Assembly (NCBI GenBank): GCA_014360745.1
Contig: JACIWY010000258.1
Coordinates: 1-5,750, forward strand
DNA: 5,750 nt
Source of the DNA: Chloroflexota bacterium
GTDB taxonomy: Bacteria; Chloroflexota; Anaerolineae; UBA1429
Direction of reading: 5' to 3'
The translations under genes were made by a program, and so were the position numbers. How positions within the stretch are numbered: the first letter of the stretch is position 1; each line of letters opens with the position of its first letter. This document shows, piece by piece, positions 1 through 5,655 of the stretch. Under the pieces are notes generated by a model, which worked only from the letters and a program-made list of their open reading frames with translations, made no database searches and was not told where the DNA came from.

Positions 1-759
1 CTTGCCCAGGCCGCCAAAGTAGCGGATCTCCTTTTCGACGTCGGCACCCATCTGTGAGAAGCAGCCGGTGCAGAATTTCAAGCCCAACGCCGGGCTATCG
101 GCGATCTCCAGAGCACGACGGAAGGCCTCTGGGCTGCGCATGATGCGCGCCACGCCGGCGATCTCGGGCACCTGCGGATCGTCGGGGTGCAACGCCAACT
201 TGACCCCGGCCTCCTCGGCCACAGGCGCCGCCGCCTTGATAAAATAGGTGTAGTTGGCCCACATTTCCTCGTCCGAAATGCGCCGGCGCTGCTCGGGCGG
301 GATCAGGCGCATATCGGCGCCATGGCCCGTGGTCATCAACGGGGCGTTCTTGACCCGCTCATACTCAAAGCCGGTGGCCAGCGCCCCGGCCCGATCCGGC
401 ACGGCGTTGGAGGTGCGATAGAAGCGCAGCGCGTGCATATTAAAGACCATGATCGGCACGCCGGCGGCGCCCATGTTGCGGATCGAGGTTAGGGTATTCT
501 CGATCTGTTCGTCACGCCCAGGTAAACCGAGCATCCATTTGTAGCAGAGATGCCAAGGGAGGAGGCTCATTGCCTCCAGAGTGAGCCCATACGCCTCCGC
601 ATGGCTCTTGAGAGACACCAACCACGGATATTCGTAATACCCGTTGGGGGTGTCATCGCGGCCTGGCCCGGTCATCACGCCGTCAACGCCGAGCTGCGCG
701 GCAAAGCGCAACGAATCATCTCTGTCGTGGCCACTGCGTACACCTAGAACGAGCTTCAT
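1..759 (-). CDS. Mannonate dehydratase (UxuA)-like TIM-barrel protein, 3' end outside window
   Basis: The first 253 codons of a longer gene are present; the reading frame is still open at the window edge. I translated it by hand from the ATG at 759-757. The protein begins MKLVLGVRSGHDRDD. The best family signature is HPDDP at residues 191-195 (in LALHPDDPQVPEIAGVARI), followed by FCTGC at 229-233 and SQMGADV, the pattern of the UxuA/mannonate dehydratase family. In that family a His and a Cys at such positions help bind Mn2+ for D-mannonate to 2-keto-3-deoxygluconate dehydration in uronate catabolism; H191 and C230 are the likely equivalents. Family members usually run 340-400 residues, so roughly a third is missing. 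The start is supported by GGAGGGG at 767-773, seven bases upstream. A separate promoter in the preceding gap suggests its own transcription unit. Family assignment is fairly firm; exact substrate is not, since related TIM-barrel isomerases look similar. Confidence 0.8.
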   Translation of the reverse strand, partial: MKLVLGVRSGHDRDDSLRFAAQLGVDGVMTGPGRDDTPNGYYEYPWLVSLKSHAEAYGLTLEAMSLLPWHLCYKWMLGLPGRDEQIENTLTSIRNMGAAGVPIMVFNMHALRFYRTSNAVPDRAGALATGFEYERVKNAPLMTTGHGADMRLIPPEQRRRISDEEMWANYTYFIKAAAPVAEEAGVKLALHPDDPQVPEIAGVARIMRSPEAFRRALEIADSPALGLKFCTGCFSQMGADVEKEIRYFGGLGK

Positions 760-792
760 GGGATATCCCCTCCGAATCGAATGATGAGATGG

Positions 793-811
793 CTTGGTAA
801 ACACTTCCAAG
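793..811. promoter_or_regulatory. Second operator candidate, CTTGG-N9-CCAAG inverted repeat
   Basis: Perfect five-base arms (793-797 and 807-811) flank a centre containing TAAAC, the same half-site core as in the cre-like site upstream. The centres of the two sites are about 73 bp apart, close to seven helical turns, a spacing that would suit looping by a dimer-of-dimers repressor. The evidence is weak without knowledge of the regulator. Confidence 0.35.
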
Positions 812-866
812 AGTGAACAAACGGCTCCCTTCAGGTGCCTTCGACGATACGTTGGCGATGTTCCTT

Positions 867-896
867 ATTGTAAACGGTTTGAGGGAAGATGGGCAA
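867..896 (-). promoter_or_regulatory. Sigma-70-type promoter of the UxuA-like gene
   Basis: On the minus strand TTGCCC (896-891) is followed after 18 bases by TACAAT (872-867). The -10 matches five of six consensus bases and the -35 four of six. A start near 860 would give a leader of about 100 nt before the ATG at 759. Its presence argues that the UxuA-like gene is transcribed separately from the methyltransferase operon, at least in part. Confidence 0.6.
869..882. promoter_or_regulatory. LacI/GalR-type operator candidate (cre-like) overlapping the -10 box
   Basis: TGTAAACGGTTTGA on the plus strand matches the cre consensus TGWAANCGNTNWCA at 13 of 14 positions. LacI/GalR-family regulators, including CcpA, bind such sites. 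The site overlaps the -10 element, where a bound protein would block RNA polymerase. No regulator gene is in the window, so the binding protein is unknown. Confidence 0.45.
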
Positions 897-931
897 GCTT
901 GGCAGCGCCCGGCTTTTGCCCCAACTCGCGC

Positions 932-968
932 CTGCCGGCTCGCAAAACGCCATTCCGGGAACCGGCAG
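932..968 (-). terminator. Hairpin after the methyltransferase operon, possible terminator without T-run
   Basis: Five bases past the stop of methyltransferase B, arms of ten bases (968-959 and 941-932) pair with one G-U wobble around a 17-base loop. The core is CTGCCGG/CCGGCAG. The downstream minus-strand sequence lacks a T-tract, so it is not a canonical intrinsic terminator. It may stabilise the 3' end of the message or aid factor-dependent termination. Confidence 0.4.
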
Positions 969-973
969 ACTCT

Positions 974-2344
974 TCAGCCAAAATTCAGGCCCAAACCGGC
1001 CAGTTCTTCCTTCAAGCGGAGATAGACGGCTTCATAACCCGGCAGAGGGCGATGGTGCACCAGATCGTAGCACTCTTGGATGGTGTAGCCCGGCTCGGGC
1101 TTGCGTCCCCGAAGCTTGTCGTTCAGCGCGCGGCAGATACGCCCGGCCCCCGCACGATCCAGCCCGGCGCGCAGCGTGGCATCGGCCACCTCGATCATCC
1201 ATTCGGCCTCGAGCGGCGTCTGGCCGGCGTTCATCTGCGCGCGGCTGTGGCGGATGGCATAGAGGTTGCCCCCGTTGATCTGCGCCTCGATGCTACGGAT
1301 CGCCGTCTCGATGAGGTTGGTCTCAGTGCCCGGGCCGGCCGTGGGGATGATCCAGGCCATAGAAATGGTGTTGGTATAGGTGTTCAGTGCCTGAAAGACG
1401 ACCGAGCGAGCCCAGGAAACGGGTTGAAAATTCAGCTCCTGCAGGCTGACGCCGCGAGAGTGCTCCACGCCCACATAGTTGATATAGTCGCGATAGACCA
1501 GCATGGCCGCGAGCGGTTTGGCCACGCCCTCGACGATGGCGCCTTCGATGCCGCCGCAGAACCCGCCAACGAGGCTAAAGCTGCCGCTGAGGGTGAACAA
1601 GCCATAGTCATGGCCTACGATGGCTGCGGTGAGCAGATCGTGTTCCATTTTCAAGTCGGGCAGCACCGAGAGCAACATGCCATCGCTGCGTCGCAAGCCA
1701 TACTCCGGGTCGAGGGCGGCCAGCAGCGCGCCGACGCGCGTGTTGATGGGGTAAAGCACGATGGCCAAACCGGGCCGGTTGGCCTTGCGGATGCCGGCGC
1801 GCAGATAATCCATCTGGCGCCGCGCAGCATAGGCCTCCATGGGCAGGCCATAAATCTCGCGGCCATCCACGACGGTAAAGTTGAACCCTTCTAAAAAGTC
1901 GGCACGCGGGATACGGGCGAAATTTTCCACGACCAGCGGCCCCAGATCGACGCTAAAGGGGGCATGATGGCCGGGGCAGACGTTGAGCGGCTCCTTACCC
2001 TCGACCTCATGCTGCTTGAACACCCGGCGATCGCTTCCCTTGCCCATCTCTACCCGATCGGGGGCCTCGCGGATGGCAGCCAACACCTCCTCGCGGGTGA
2101 ACTCGACCACCCGGCCGGTGCTCACGCAGTAGACGCCGACCTCGGCCAGAAAATCGACACCGGCTTGGAAGGCCCGCTCGGCCAGGCCGGCGTCGGTGTT
2201 AAACCAATCGATCTCTCGAGGCACCTCGATCTCGTAACGAGTGGCCAGCTCTGTCATCTTGCGAAAGAGGCCCATATCCCAGTCCATCTCGCTCATCTTG
2301 GGGCCGGTCTGGGTTCGTTCGGCAATATCCAACAGGCTCAGCAT
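974..2344 (-). CDS. MtmB-family corrinoid methyltransferase without pyrrolysine (paralogue B)
   Basis: This 456-residue protein belongs to the monomethylamine methyltransferase MtmB family, whose archaeal members are about 458 residues, so it is full length. Family marks are the N-terminal GPKMSEMDWDMGLF (14-27), AGVDFLAEVGVYC (61-73), NRPGLAIVLYP (189-199), GGFCGGIEGAIVE (260-272), AGPGTETNLIE (336-346) and the C-terminal IQECYDL (422-428). Such enzymes form a TIM barrel that transfers a substrate methyl group to Co(I) of a partner corrinoid protein. Archaeal MtmB carries pyrrolysine at 202; the ungapped equivalent here is V196 and the frame has no amber codon. The substrate is therefore probably not monomethylamine. 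The ATG at 2344 was chosen over one at 2590 because it has GAGGAG seven bases upstream, because the upstream extension overlaps the corrinoid gene, and because the N-terminus then matches paralogue A. It is the last gene of the operon, 41 nt after the corrinoid protein gene. Confidence 0.88.
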   Translation of the reverse strand: MLSLLDIAERTQTGPKMSEMDWDMGLFRKMTELATRYEIEVPREIDWFNTDAGLAERAFQAGVDFLAEVGVYCVSTGRVVEFTREEVLAAIREAPDRVEMGKGSDRRVFKQHEVEGKEPLNVCPGHHAPFSVDLGPLVVENFARIPRADFLEGFNFTVVDGREIYGLPMEAYAARRQMDYLRAGIRKANRPGLAIVLYPINTRVGALLAALDPEYGLRRSDGMLLSVLPDLKMEHDLLTAAIVGHDYGLFTLSGSFSLVGGFCGGIEGAIVEGVAKPLAAMLVYRDYINYVGVEHSRGVSLQELNFQPVSWARSVVFQALNTYTNTISMAWIIPTAGPGTETNLIETAIRSIEAQINGGNLYAIRHSRAQMNAGQTPLEAEWMIEVADATLRAGLDRAGAGRICRALNDKLRGRKPEPGYTIQECYDLVHHRPLPGYEAVYLRLKEELAGLGLNFG

Positions 2345-2351
2345 GGCGCAG

Positions 2352-2357
2352 CTCCTC
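2352..2357 (-). promoter_or_regulatory. Ribosome binding site fixing the start of methyltransferase B
   Basis: GAGGAG on the minus strand lies seven bases from the ATG at 2344, within the 41-nt gap after the corrinoid gene. It rules strongly against the long upstream extension to 2590. Confidence 0.7.
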
Positions 2358-2385
2358 GCGGGGTGGGCAGTATTTGCGGACCCAT

Positions 2386-3039
2386 TCACCCTTGTAGGCC
2401 GACCAGCATTTTGGCCACCTTCACCGCCTCGGTGACATCGGCGCCATAACCGTCGGCGCCGATCTCCTCGGCCCAGGCGGAGGTCACCGGCCCGCCGCCG
2501 ACGATCACCTTGAAGCGATCGCGCAGGCCCTGAGCCACCAGGTCTTCGATCACTTCGCGCTGATAGGGCAAGGTGGTGGTCATCAGGCAAGAGAGCCCGA
2601 TAAGGTCGGCGTTCACCTCTTGGGCGCGCCGGATAAAGGTGGAACTTTTGACATCCACGCCCAGGTCGTGCACCTCAAAGCCACTGGCGCGCAGCATCAT
2701 AGCCACGATATTTTTGCCCAAGCTGTGCATATCGCCCTCGACGGTGCCGATAACGATGACCTTTTTCTCTGCCAGTTTGCCCTCGGGCACGCCCTTTTGC
2801 AGGACGTTACTGGCCGCCTCGATGGCGTTGCCGGCGAGGACGAGGTGCGGCAAAAAGAACTCGCCGCTCTCAAAGCGCTCGCCGACCTCGTTGGCCGTCT
2901 CGGCCACGGTGGTGTTGAGTACTTCGATAGGGTCTATACCGGCGTCCAAGATTTCCTGGGCGACGGCGGCAGCGTTGTTGGCATCGCAGGCGAGGATGGC
3001 GTCCGCCAGTTTCTGTGTCAATGCTTCTTTTGGGGCCAT
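2386..3039 (-). CDS. MtmC-like methyltransferase cognate corrinoid protein
   Basis: This 217-residue protein is a B12-binding methyl carrier, close to the usual length of MtmC, MtbC and MttC proteins. Residues 1 to about 90 form the helical cap domain, with the typical GEFFLPHLVLAGNAI stretch at 59-73. The Rossmann-like cobalamin domain follows. It has the DxHxxG motif DMHSLG at 103-108, where H105 is the lower axial cobalt ligand, then GLSCLMTTT (148-156) and VIVGGGPVT (178-186), which complete the DxHxxG-SxL-GG signature. The protein would accept the methyl group on Co(I) and hand it to a second methyltransferase. It sits between two MtmB-family genes and is the only corrinoid protein visible, so it probably serves both. 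The ATG at 3039 has AGGAG at 3051-3055 and an AGGA at 3046-3049. An in-frame ATG nine codons upstream is less likely because it would add a non-homologous MVCTGVGYN leader and lacks such a site. Confidence 0.93.
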   Translation of the reverse strand: MAPKEALTQKLADAILACDANNAAAVAQEILDAGIDPIEVLNTTVAETANEVGERFESGEFFLPHLVLAGNAIEAASNVLQKGVPEGKLAEKKVIVIGTVEGDMHSLGKNIVAMMLRASGFEVHDLGVDVKSSTFIRRAQEVNADLIGLSCLMTTTLPYQREVIEDLVAQGLRDRFKVIVGGGPVTSAWAEEIGADGYGADVTEAVKVAKMLVGLQG

Positions 3040-3050
3040 ATTGTATCCTA

Positions 3051-3055
3051 CTCCT
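3051..3055 (-). promoter_or_regulatory. Ribosome binding site fixing the start of the corrinoid protein
   Basis: AGGAG on the minus strand lies 11 bases from the ATG at 3039, with a further AGGA at 3049-3046 at a spacing of six. The pair supports MAPKEALTQK as the true N-terminus. Confidence 0.55.
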
Positions 3056-3075
3056 GTACAGACCATTAAATTCGG

Positions 3076-4479
3076 TCAGTCGAAAACCAGGCCAAACTCG
3101 GCGGCCAGCTCTTTTTGCACCGCTTTGCCCAGCTCCTGATACCACGGGAGGGGCCTGTTGTTCTTGAGGTCATAGCACTCGCGGATGTCGCGGCCGGGCT
3201 GCACGGGCATCGCCTCGAGCATGGGCGTCATCTTGTTCATCAGGTGTGGGATATCCTGCTCGGTAATGCCCGCCCGACGAGTCGCCTCGGCCACCTCGCG
3301 GGCAAAGAGGGTCTCGTACGGCGTATGCCGCGCGTTCATGACGGTGGCAATATGCCAGCGATTGCCCGAGGGATCGCCGCCGAACACGCCGGAACCGATA
3401 GCGCCCATAGCGATTTCCCATAGGTGTGTGCGGCTGCCCGGCCCCGAACTGGAGCCGATGCCCGCGGCGGTGCTCTTGCCCCGCCCGCCCCACAACGGAT
3501 TCAGCTTGCCCAAGGCCTGGGAGCATACCGACGAGCCCCAGCTCAACACCGGCTGCACGACGATCTTTTTCTGGCGCATCGAGAGGGTGTTGCCCACGCC
3601 GCCGCCGTTAATCACATCGCGCAGGGTCATCCAGGCCAGGATGCCTTTGGCGATGGTCTCGATGATGGCCCCGGCCAGGTCGCCGCAAAAACCACCGGCC
3701 ATCGAGTAACCGCCGCCGTTTTTGGCCCGCGTGCCGTACTGTTCATGCACGATAGCCGCCGTGAGATGGTCCAGATCGAGCTTGACATCGGGCAGGGGCG
3801 AGAGGAGCACGCCGTCGGTGGGGCGCAGGCCGTTGAGTGGATCGATGGCCGCGGTGAGCACGGCATCGGCGGTGGAGATGGGGTAAAACACCGCGGCCAT
3901 CCCCGGCCGGCCGAGCTGGCGAAAGGCCTCGCGCAGCCGGGCTACCTGGCGTTTGGCCGCGGCGACCTCCATAGGCACGCCGTGGATCTCGTAGCCATCG
4001 AGCCGGCGAAAGTTATAGCCCTCCAGATAATCGCAGCCGATCGTCTGCACGTAGCACTTGATGACGTCGATGGCGATTTCATCTTCAAAGGGGCCGTGAA
4101 GGTATCCGGTGCCCTTCATGGGCGGCAGGTCGATGGGGCCCTGGCCCAACACGCGGGCATCGTCGCCTTCGCCCATGACGACCTGGCGCGGGCTGGCGGC
4201 GACGGCCTCGCGGATCTCCTCTTCGGTAAAGCGCACGACGCGCTGGGTCTGAATGCAGTAGGTGCCCATCTCGACGACAAAATCGATCCCGGCCTGCAGG
4301 GCCCTATCCACCAGCGCGTCGTCCTCGCAATAGTAATGATCCCAAGAGTTCTCGGGCACGGTGATATTATAGCGACGGCTCAACTCCTGCATCTTGGCAA
4401 AGAGCCCCATGTTCCAATCCATCTCGGCCATCTTGGGGCCGGTGCGGGTTCGTTGGGCGACTTCGAGCAGACTGATCAT
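3076..4479 (-). CDS. MtmB-family corrinoid methyltransferase without pyrrolysine (paralogue A)
   Basis: This 467-residue protein is a second MtmB-family enzyme. It shares with paralogue B the N-terminal GPKMAEMDWNMGLFAKM (14-30) and the motifs QLGRPGMAAVFYP (188-200), GLRPTDGVLLSPLPDVKLDLD (217-237), AGGFCGDLAGAIIE (261-274), SGPGSR (345-350) and IRECYDLKNNRPLP (432-445). The expected role is transfer of a methyl group from a small substrate to the corrinoid protein encoded 36 nt downstream. The residue aligned without gaps to pyrrolysine 202 of archaeal MtmB is V197 and there is no in-frame stop. Compared with paralogue B it carries about six extra residues in a Gly/Ser-rich stretch (331-345) just before the GPG motif, a region likely to shape the active site. 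I chose the ATG at 4479 because of GAGGGGG just upstream and the matching N-terminus of the paralogue; the in-frame ATG at 4650 would run into the reductase gene. Substrate unknown. Confidence 0.88.
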   Translation of the reverse strand: MISLLEVAQRTRTGPKMAEMDWNMGLFAKMQELSRRYNITVPENSWDHYYCEDDALVDRALQAGIDFVVEMGTYCIQTQRVVRFTEEEIREAVAASPRQVVMGEGDDARVLGQGPIDLPPMKGTGYLHGPFEDEIAIDVIKCYVQTIGCDYLEGYNFRRLDGYEIHGVPMEVAAAKRQVARLREAFRQLGRPGMAAVFYPISTADAVLTAAIDPLNGLRPTDGVLLSPLPDVKLDLDHLTAAIVHEQYGTRAKNGGGYSMAGGFCGDLAGAIIETIAKGILAWMTLRDVINGGGVGNTLSMRQKKIVVQPVLSWGSSVCSQALGKLNPLWGGRGKSTAAGIGSSSGPGSRTHLWEIAMGAIGSGVFGGDPSGNRWHIATVMNARHTPYETLFAREVAEATRRAGITEQDIPHLMNKMTPMLEAMPVQPGRDIRECYDLKNNRPLPWYQELGKAVQKELAAEFGLVFD

Positions 4480-4484
4480 GGGCA

Positions 4485-4491
4485 CCCCCTC
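4485..4491 (-). promoter_or_regulatory. Ribosome binding site fixing the start of methyltransferase A
   Basis: GAGGGGG on the minus strand lies five bases from the ATG at 4479. It sits in the 20-nt gap after the reductase gene and favours this start over the in-frame ATG at 4650, which lies inside that gene. Confidence 0.6.
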
Positions 4492-4499
4492 TCTGCGGA

Positions 4500-5519
4500 T
4501 CAACCGTCCAGCGACGGCATCTTGATCGCCGCCGCCCGCCGCGCGTCCGAGCCGCGCTCCATCTGGTAGGGGTAGCGATCCTTCGGTTGTGACACTTTGG
4601 TCAATCGCCACAGCGGCTCCCCCTCCAGTCGCCAGCCGCTGGCCCCGCAACTGTCGCGGAATTGCTCCGCCGTGCGCGCCCCGACGATGACCGATGAAAT
4701 CGCCAGCTGCTCCAATACCCAGCGCAACGCCACCTGAGCGGGCGTTTTGCCGATCTCCCGCGATACCTCCAGCAAGACGGCCAGGGTCTCATCCGCCTTC
4801 TCGCTGAAAAAGCGTTCGTGAAAGAGCCAGCCCTCCGCCGAGCGCGTGCCGGGCACGCGGCGCTGGCCAGGTTGGTACTTGCCGGTGAGAAAGCCGCTGG
4901 CCAGCGGCCCCCAGGGGACGATGCCGATCCCTTTCTGCAAACAGAAGGGCACATGCTCGAACTCGATCTCGCGCACCACCAAGCTATATTGCGGCTGGTA
5001 GCAGATAAAACGATGTAGCCCGTTGGCCACGCTCGTCCACCAGGCGTCGGCCAACCGCCAGGCCTCATAATTGCTACAAGCCACATAGCGTACCTTGCCC
5101 TGATGGATCAAATCATCGACGGCACGCAGCATTTCCTCCTGGGGCGTGAGGCTGTCGACATGGTGCACGTAATAAATGTCGATATAATCCATCTGCAGGC
5201 GGCGCAGGCTGTCCTCGATGGCCTGCATGATGTGCACCCGCGAGATGCCACCATCGGTGGGAAAGGGGCCGGTGGGGTTGTGGAACTTGGTGGCCACAAT
5301 GGCGCCATGGCGCCGGCCCTTGAGCGCCTCGCCGAGCAGGATCTCCGACTGGCCGTTGGCGTAGGTGTTGGCCGTGTCAAAAAAGGTGACCCCGGCCTCC
5401 ATGGCTTGGTCGACGATCCGCGTGGCCATGGCCTGGTCCACGCTGACGCCAAAAGTCATGGTGCCCAGGCAGATTTCAGAAACGATGAGCCCGCTGTTAC
5501 CAACTCGACGGTATTGCAT
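4500..5519 (-). CDS. Aldo/keto reductase family oxidoreductase
   Basis: This 339-residue protein is a cytosolic NAD(P)(H)-dependent aldo/keto reductase of the bacterial YajO/IolS-like type, of typical length. The catalytic tetrad is visible: D48 and Y53 in FFDTANTYANGQSE, K78 in IVATKF, and H119 in DIYYVHH (114-120). Cofactor-pocket segments follow: ACSNY (147-151), YQPQYSLVVREIE (174-186), VPWGPLASGFLTGKY (201-215) and IVGARTAEQF (278-287). The LGTMTFG segment (18-24) is the usual first barrel strand. Members interconvert aldehydes or ketones and alcohols, many acting on sugars or sugar-derived carbonyls; the substrate cannot be read from sequence. The start has a strong AAGGAGG (5528-5534) eight bases upstream and a promoter behind it. 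It is the first gene of the operon and ends 20 nt before methyltransferase A, so it is probably co-expressed with the methyl-transfer system, perhaps to process the demethylated product or form its precursor. Confidence 0.92.
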   Translation of the reverse strand: MQYRRVGNSGLIVSEICLGTMTFGVSVDQAMATRIVDQAMEAGVTFFDTANTYANGQSEILLGEALKGRRHGAIVATKFHNPTGPFPTDGGISRVHIMQAIEDSLRRLQMDYIDIYYVHHVDSLTPQEEMLRAVDDLIHQGKVRYVACSNYEAWRLADAWWTSVANGLHRFICYQPQYSLVVREIEFEHVPFCLQKGIGIVPWGPLASGFLTGKYQPGQRRVPGTRSAEGWLFHERFFSEKADETLAVLLEVSREIGKTPAQVALRWVLEQLAISSVIVGARTAEQFRDSCGASGWRLEGEPLWRLTKVSQPKDRYPYQMERGSDARRAAAIKMPSLDG

Positions 5520-5561
5520 AGAGATGGCCTCCTTTTCTATGTGGATATTGTGGCGCTATCG

Positions 5562-5590
5562 AGTGTACGCGGGTTAGCAGCTCACGGCAA
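5562..5590 (-). promoter_or_regulatory. Sigma-70-type promoter of the aldo/keto reductase-methyltransferase operon
   Basis: Read on the minus strand, a -35 hexamer TTGCCG (5590-5585) is followed after exactly 17 bases by a -10 hexamer TACACT (5567-5562). Each matches four of six consensus bases. The predicted transcript would start near 5555 and give a leader of about 35 nt that includes the AAGGAGG ribosome site. No other promoter of this quality was seen in front of the operon, and the short gaps downstream leave little room for others. Confidence 0.6.
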
Positions 5591-5601
5591 GCGCATATCA
5601 T

Positions 5602-5655
5602 CGAAGCGCAGGGCTCCGCTCCGCCAGACCGGCGGACGGGGAGATCCGCGCTTCG
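5602..5655. repeat. Imperfect 54-bp palindrome with three nested stems
   Basis: Outer arms CGAAGCGC (5602-5609) and GCGCTTCG (5648-5655) are perfect inverted repeats. Inside them CTCC pairs with GGAG, and inside those TCCGCC (5621-5626) pairs with GGCGGA (5632-5637) around a five-base AGACC loop. Together they can form a long hairpin with small internal loops on either strand. No T-run follows on either side, so it is a poor intrinsic terminator. It lies just upstream of the operon promoter. It could be a dispersed palindromic repeat (REP/MITE-like), a protein-binding site or the end of an unseen upstream unit. Confidence 0.6.

Noticed and set aside
911..920. Short GGC-TTTT-GCC hairpin past the operon
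   Set aside because: A three-base-pair stem is too weak to act as a terminator and can occur by chance.
794..1894. Long plus-strand reading frame of 366 codons
   Set aside because: It lies antisense to methyltransferase B, has no ribosome site or recognisable domain, and is explained by the GC-rich codon pattern of the real gene.
1964..2449. Plus-strand frame of 161 codons spanning methyltransferase B and the corrinoid gene
   Set aside because: It crosses two well-supported minus-strand genes and shows no protein family features.
2345..2590. N-terminal extension of methyltransferase B to an ATG at 2590
   Set aside because: The extension overlaps the corrinoid gene in another frame, is Arg-rich and unlike the paralogue, while the ATG at 2344 has an excellent ribosome site and gives the family's normal length.
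2573..3139. Plus-strand frame of 188 codons over the corrinoid gene
   Set aside because: It is the complement of an unmistakable B12-binding protein with DxHxxG motif.
3424..4569. Long plus-strand reading frame of 381 codons
   Set aside because: It mirrors methyltransferase A and the end of the reductase gene; its His/Ala/Gly-rich composition is typical of an antisense shadow.
4480..4650. N-terminal extension of methyltransferase A to an ATG at 4650
   Set aside because: The extra 57 residues overlap the 3' end of the reductase gene and have no counterpart in paralogue B.
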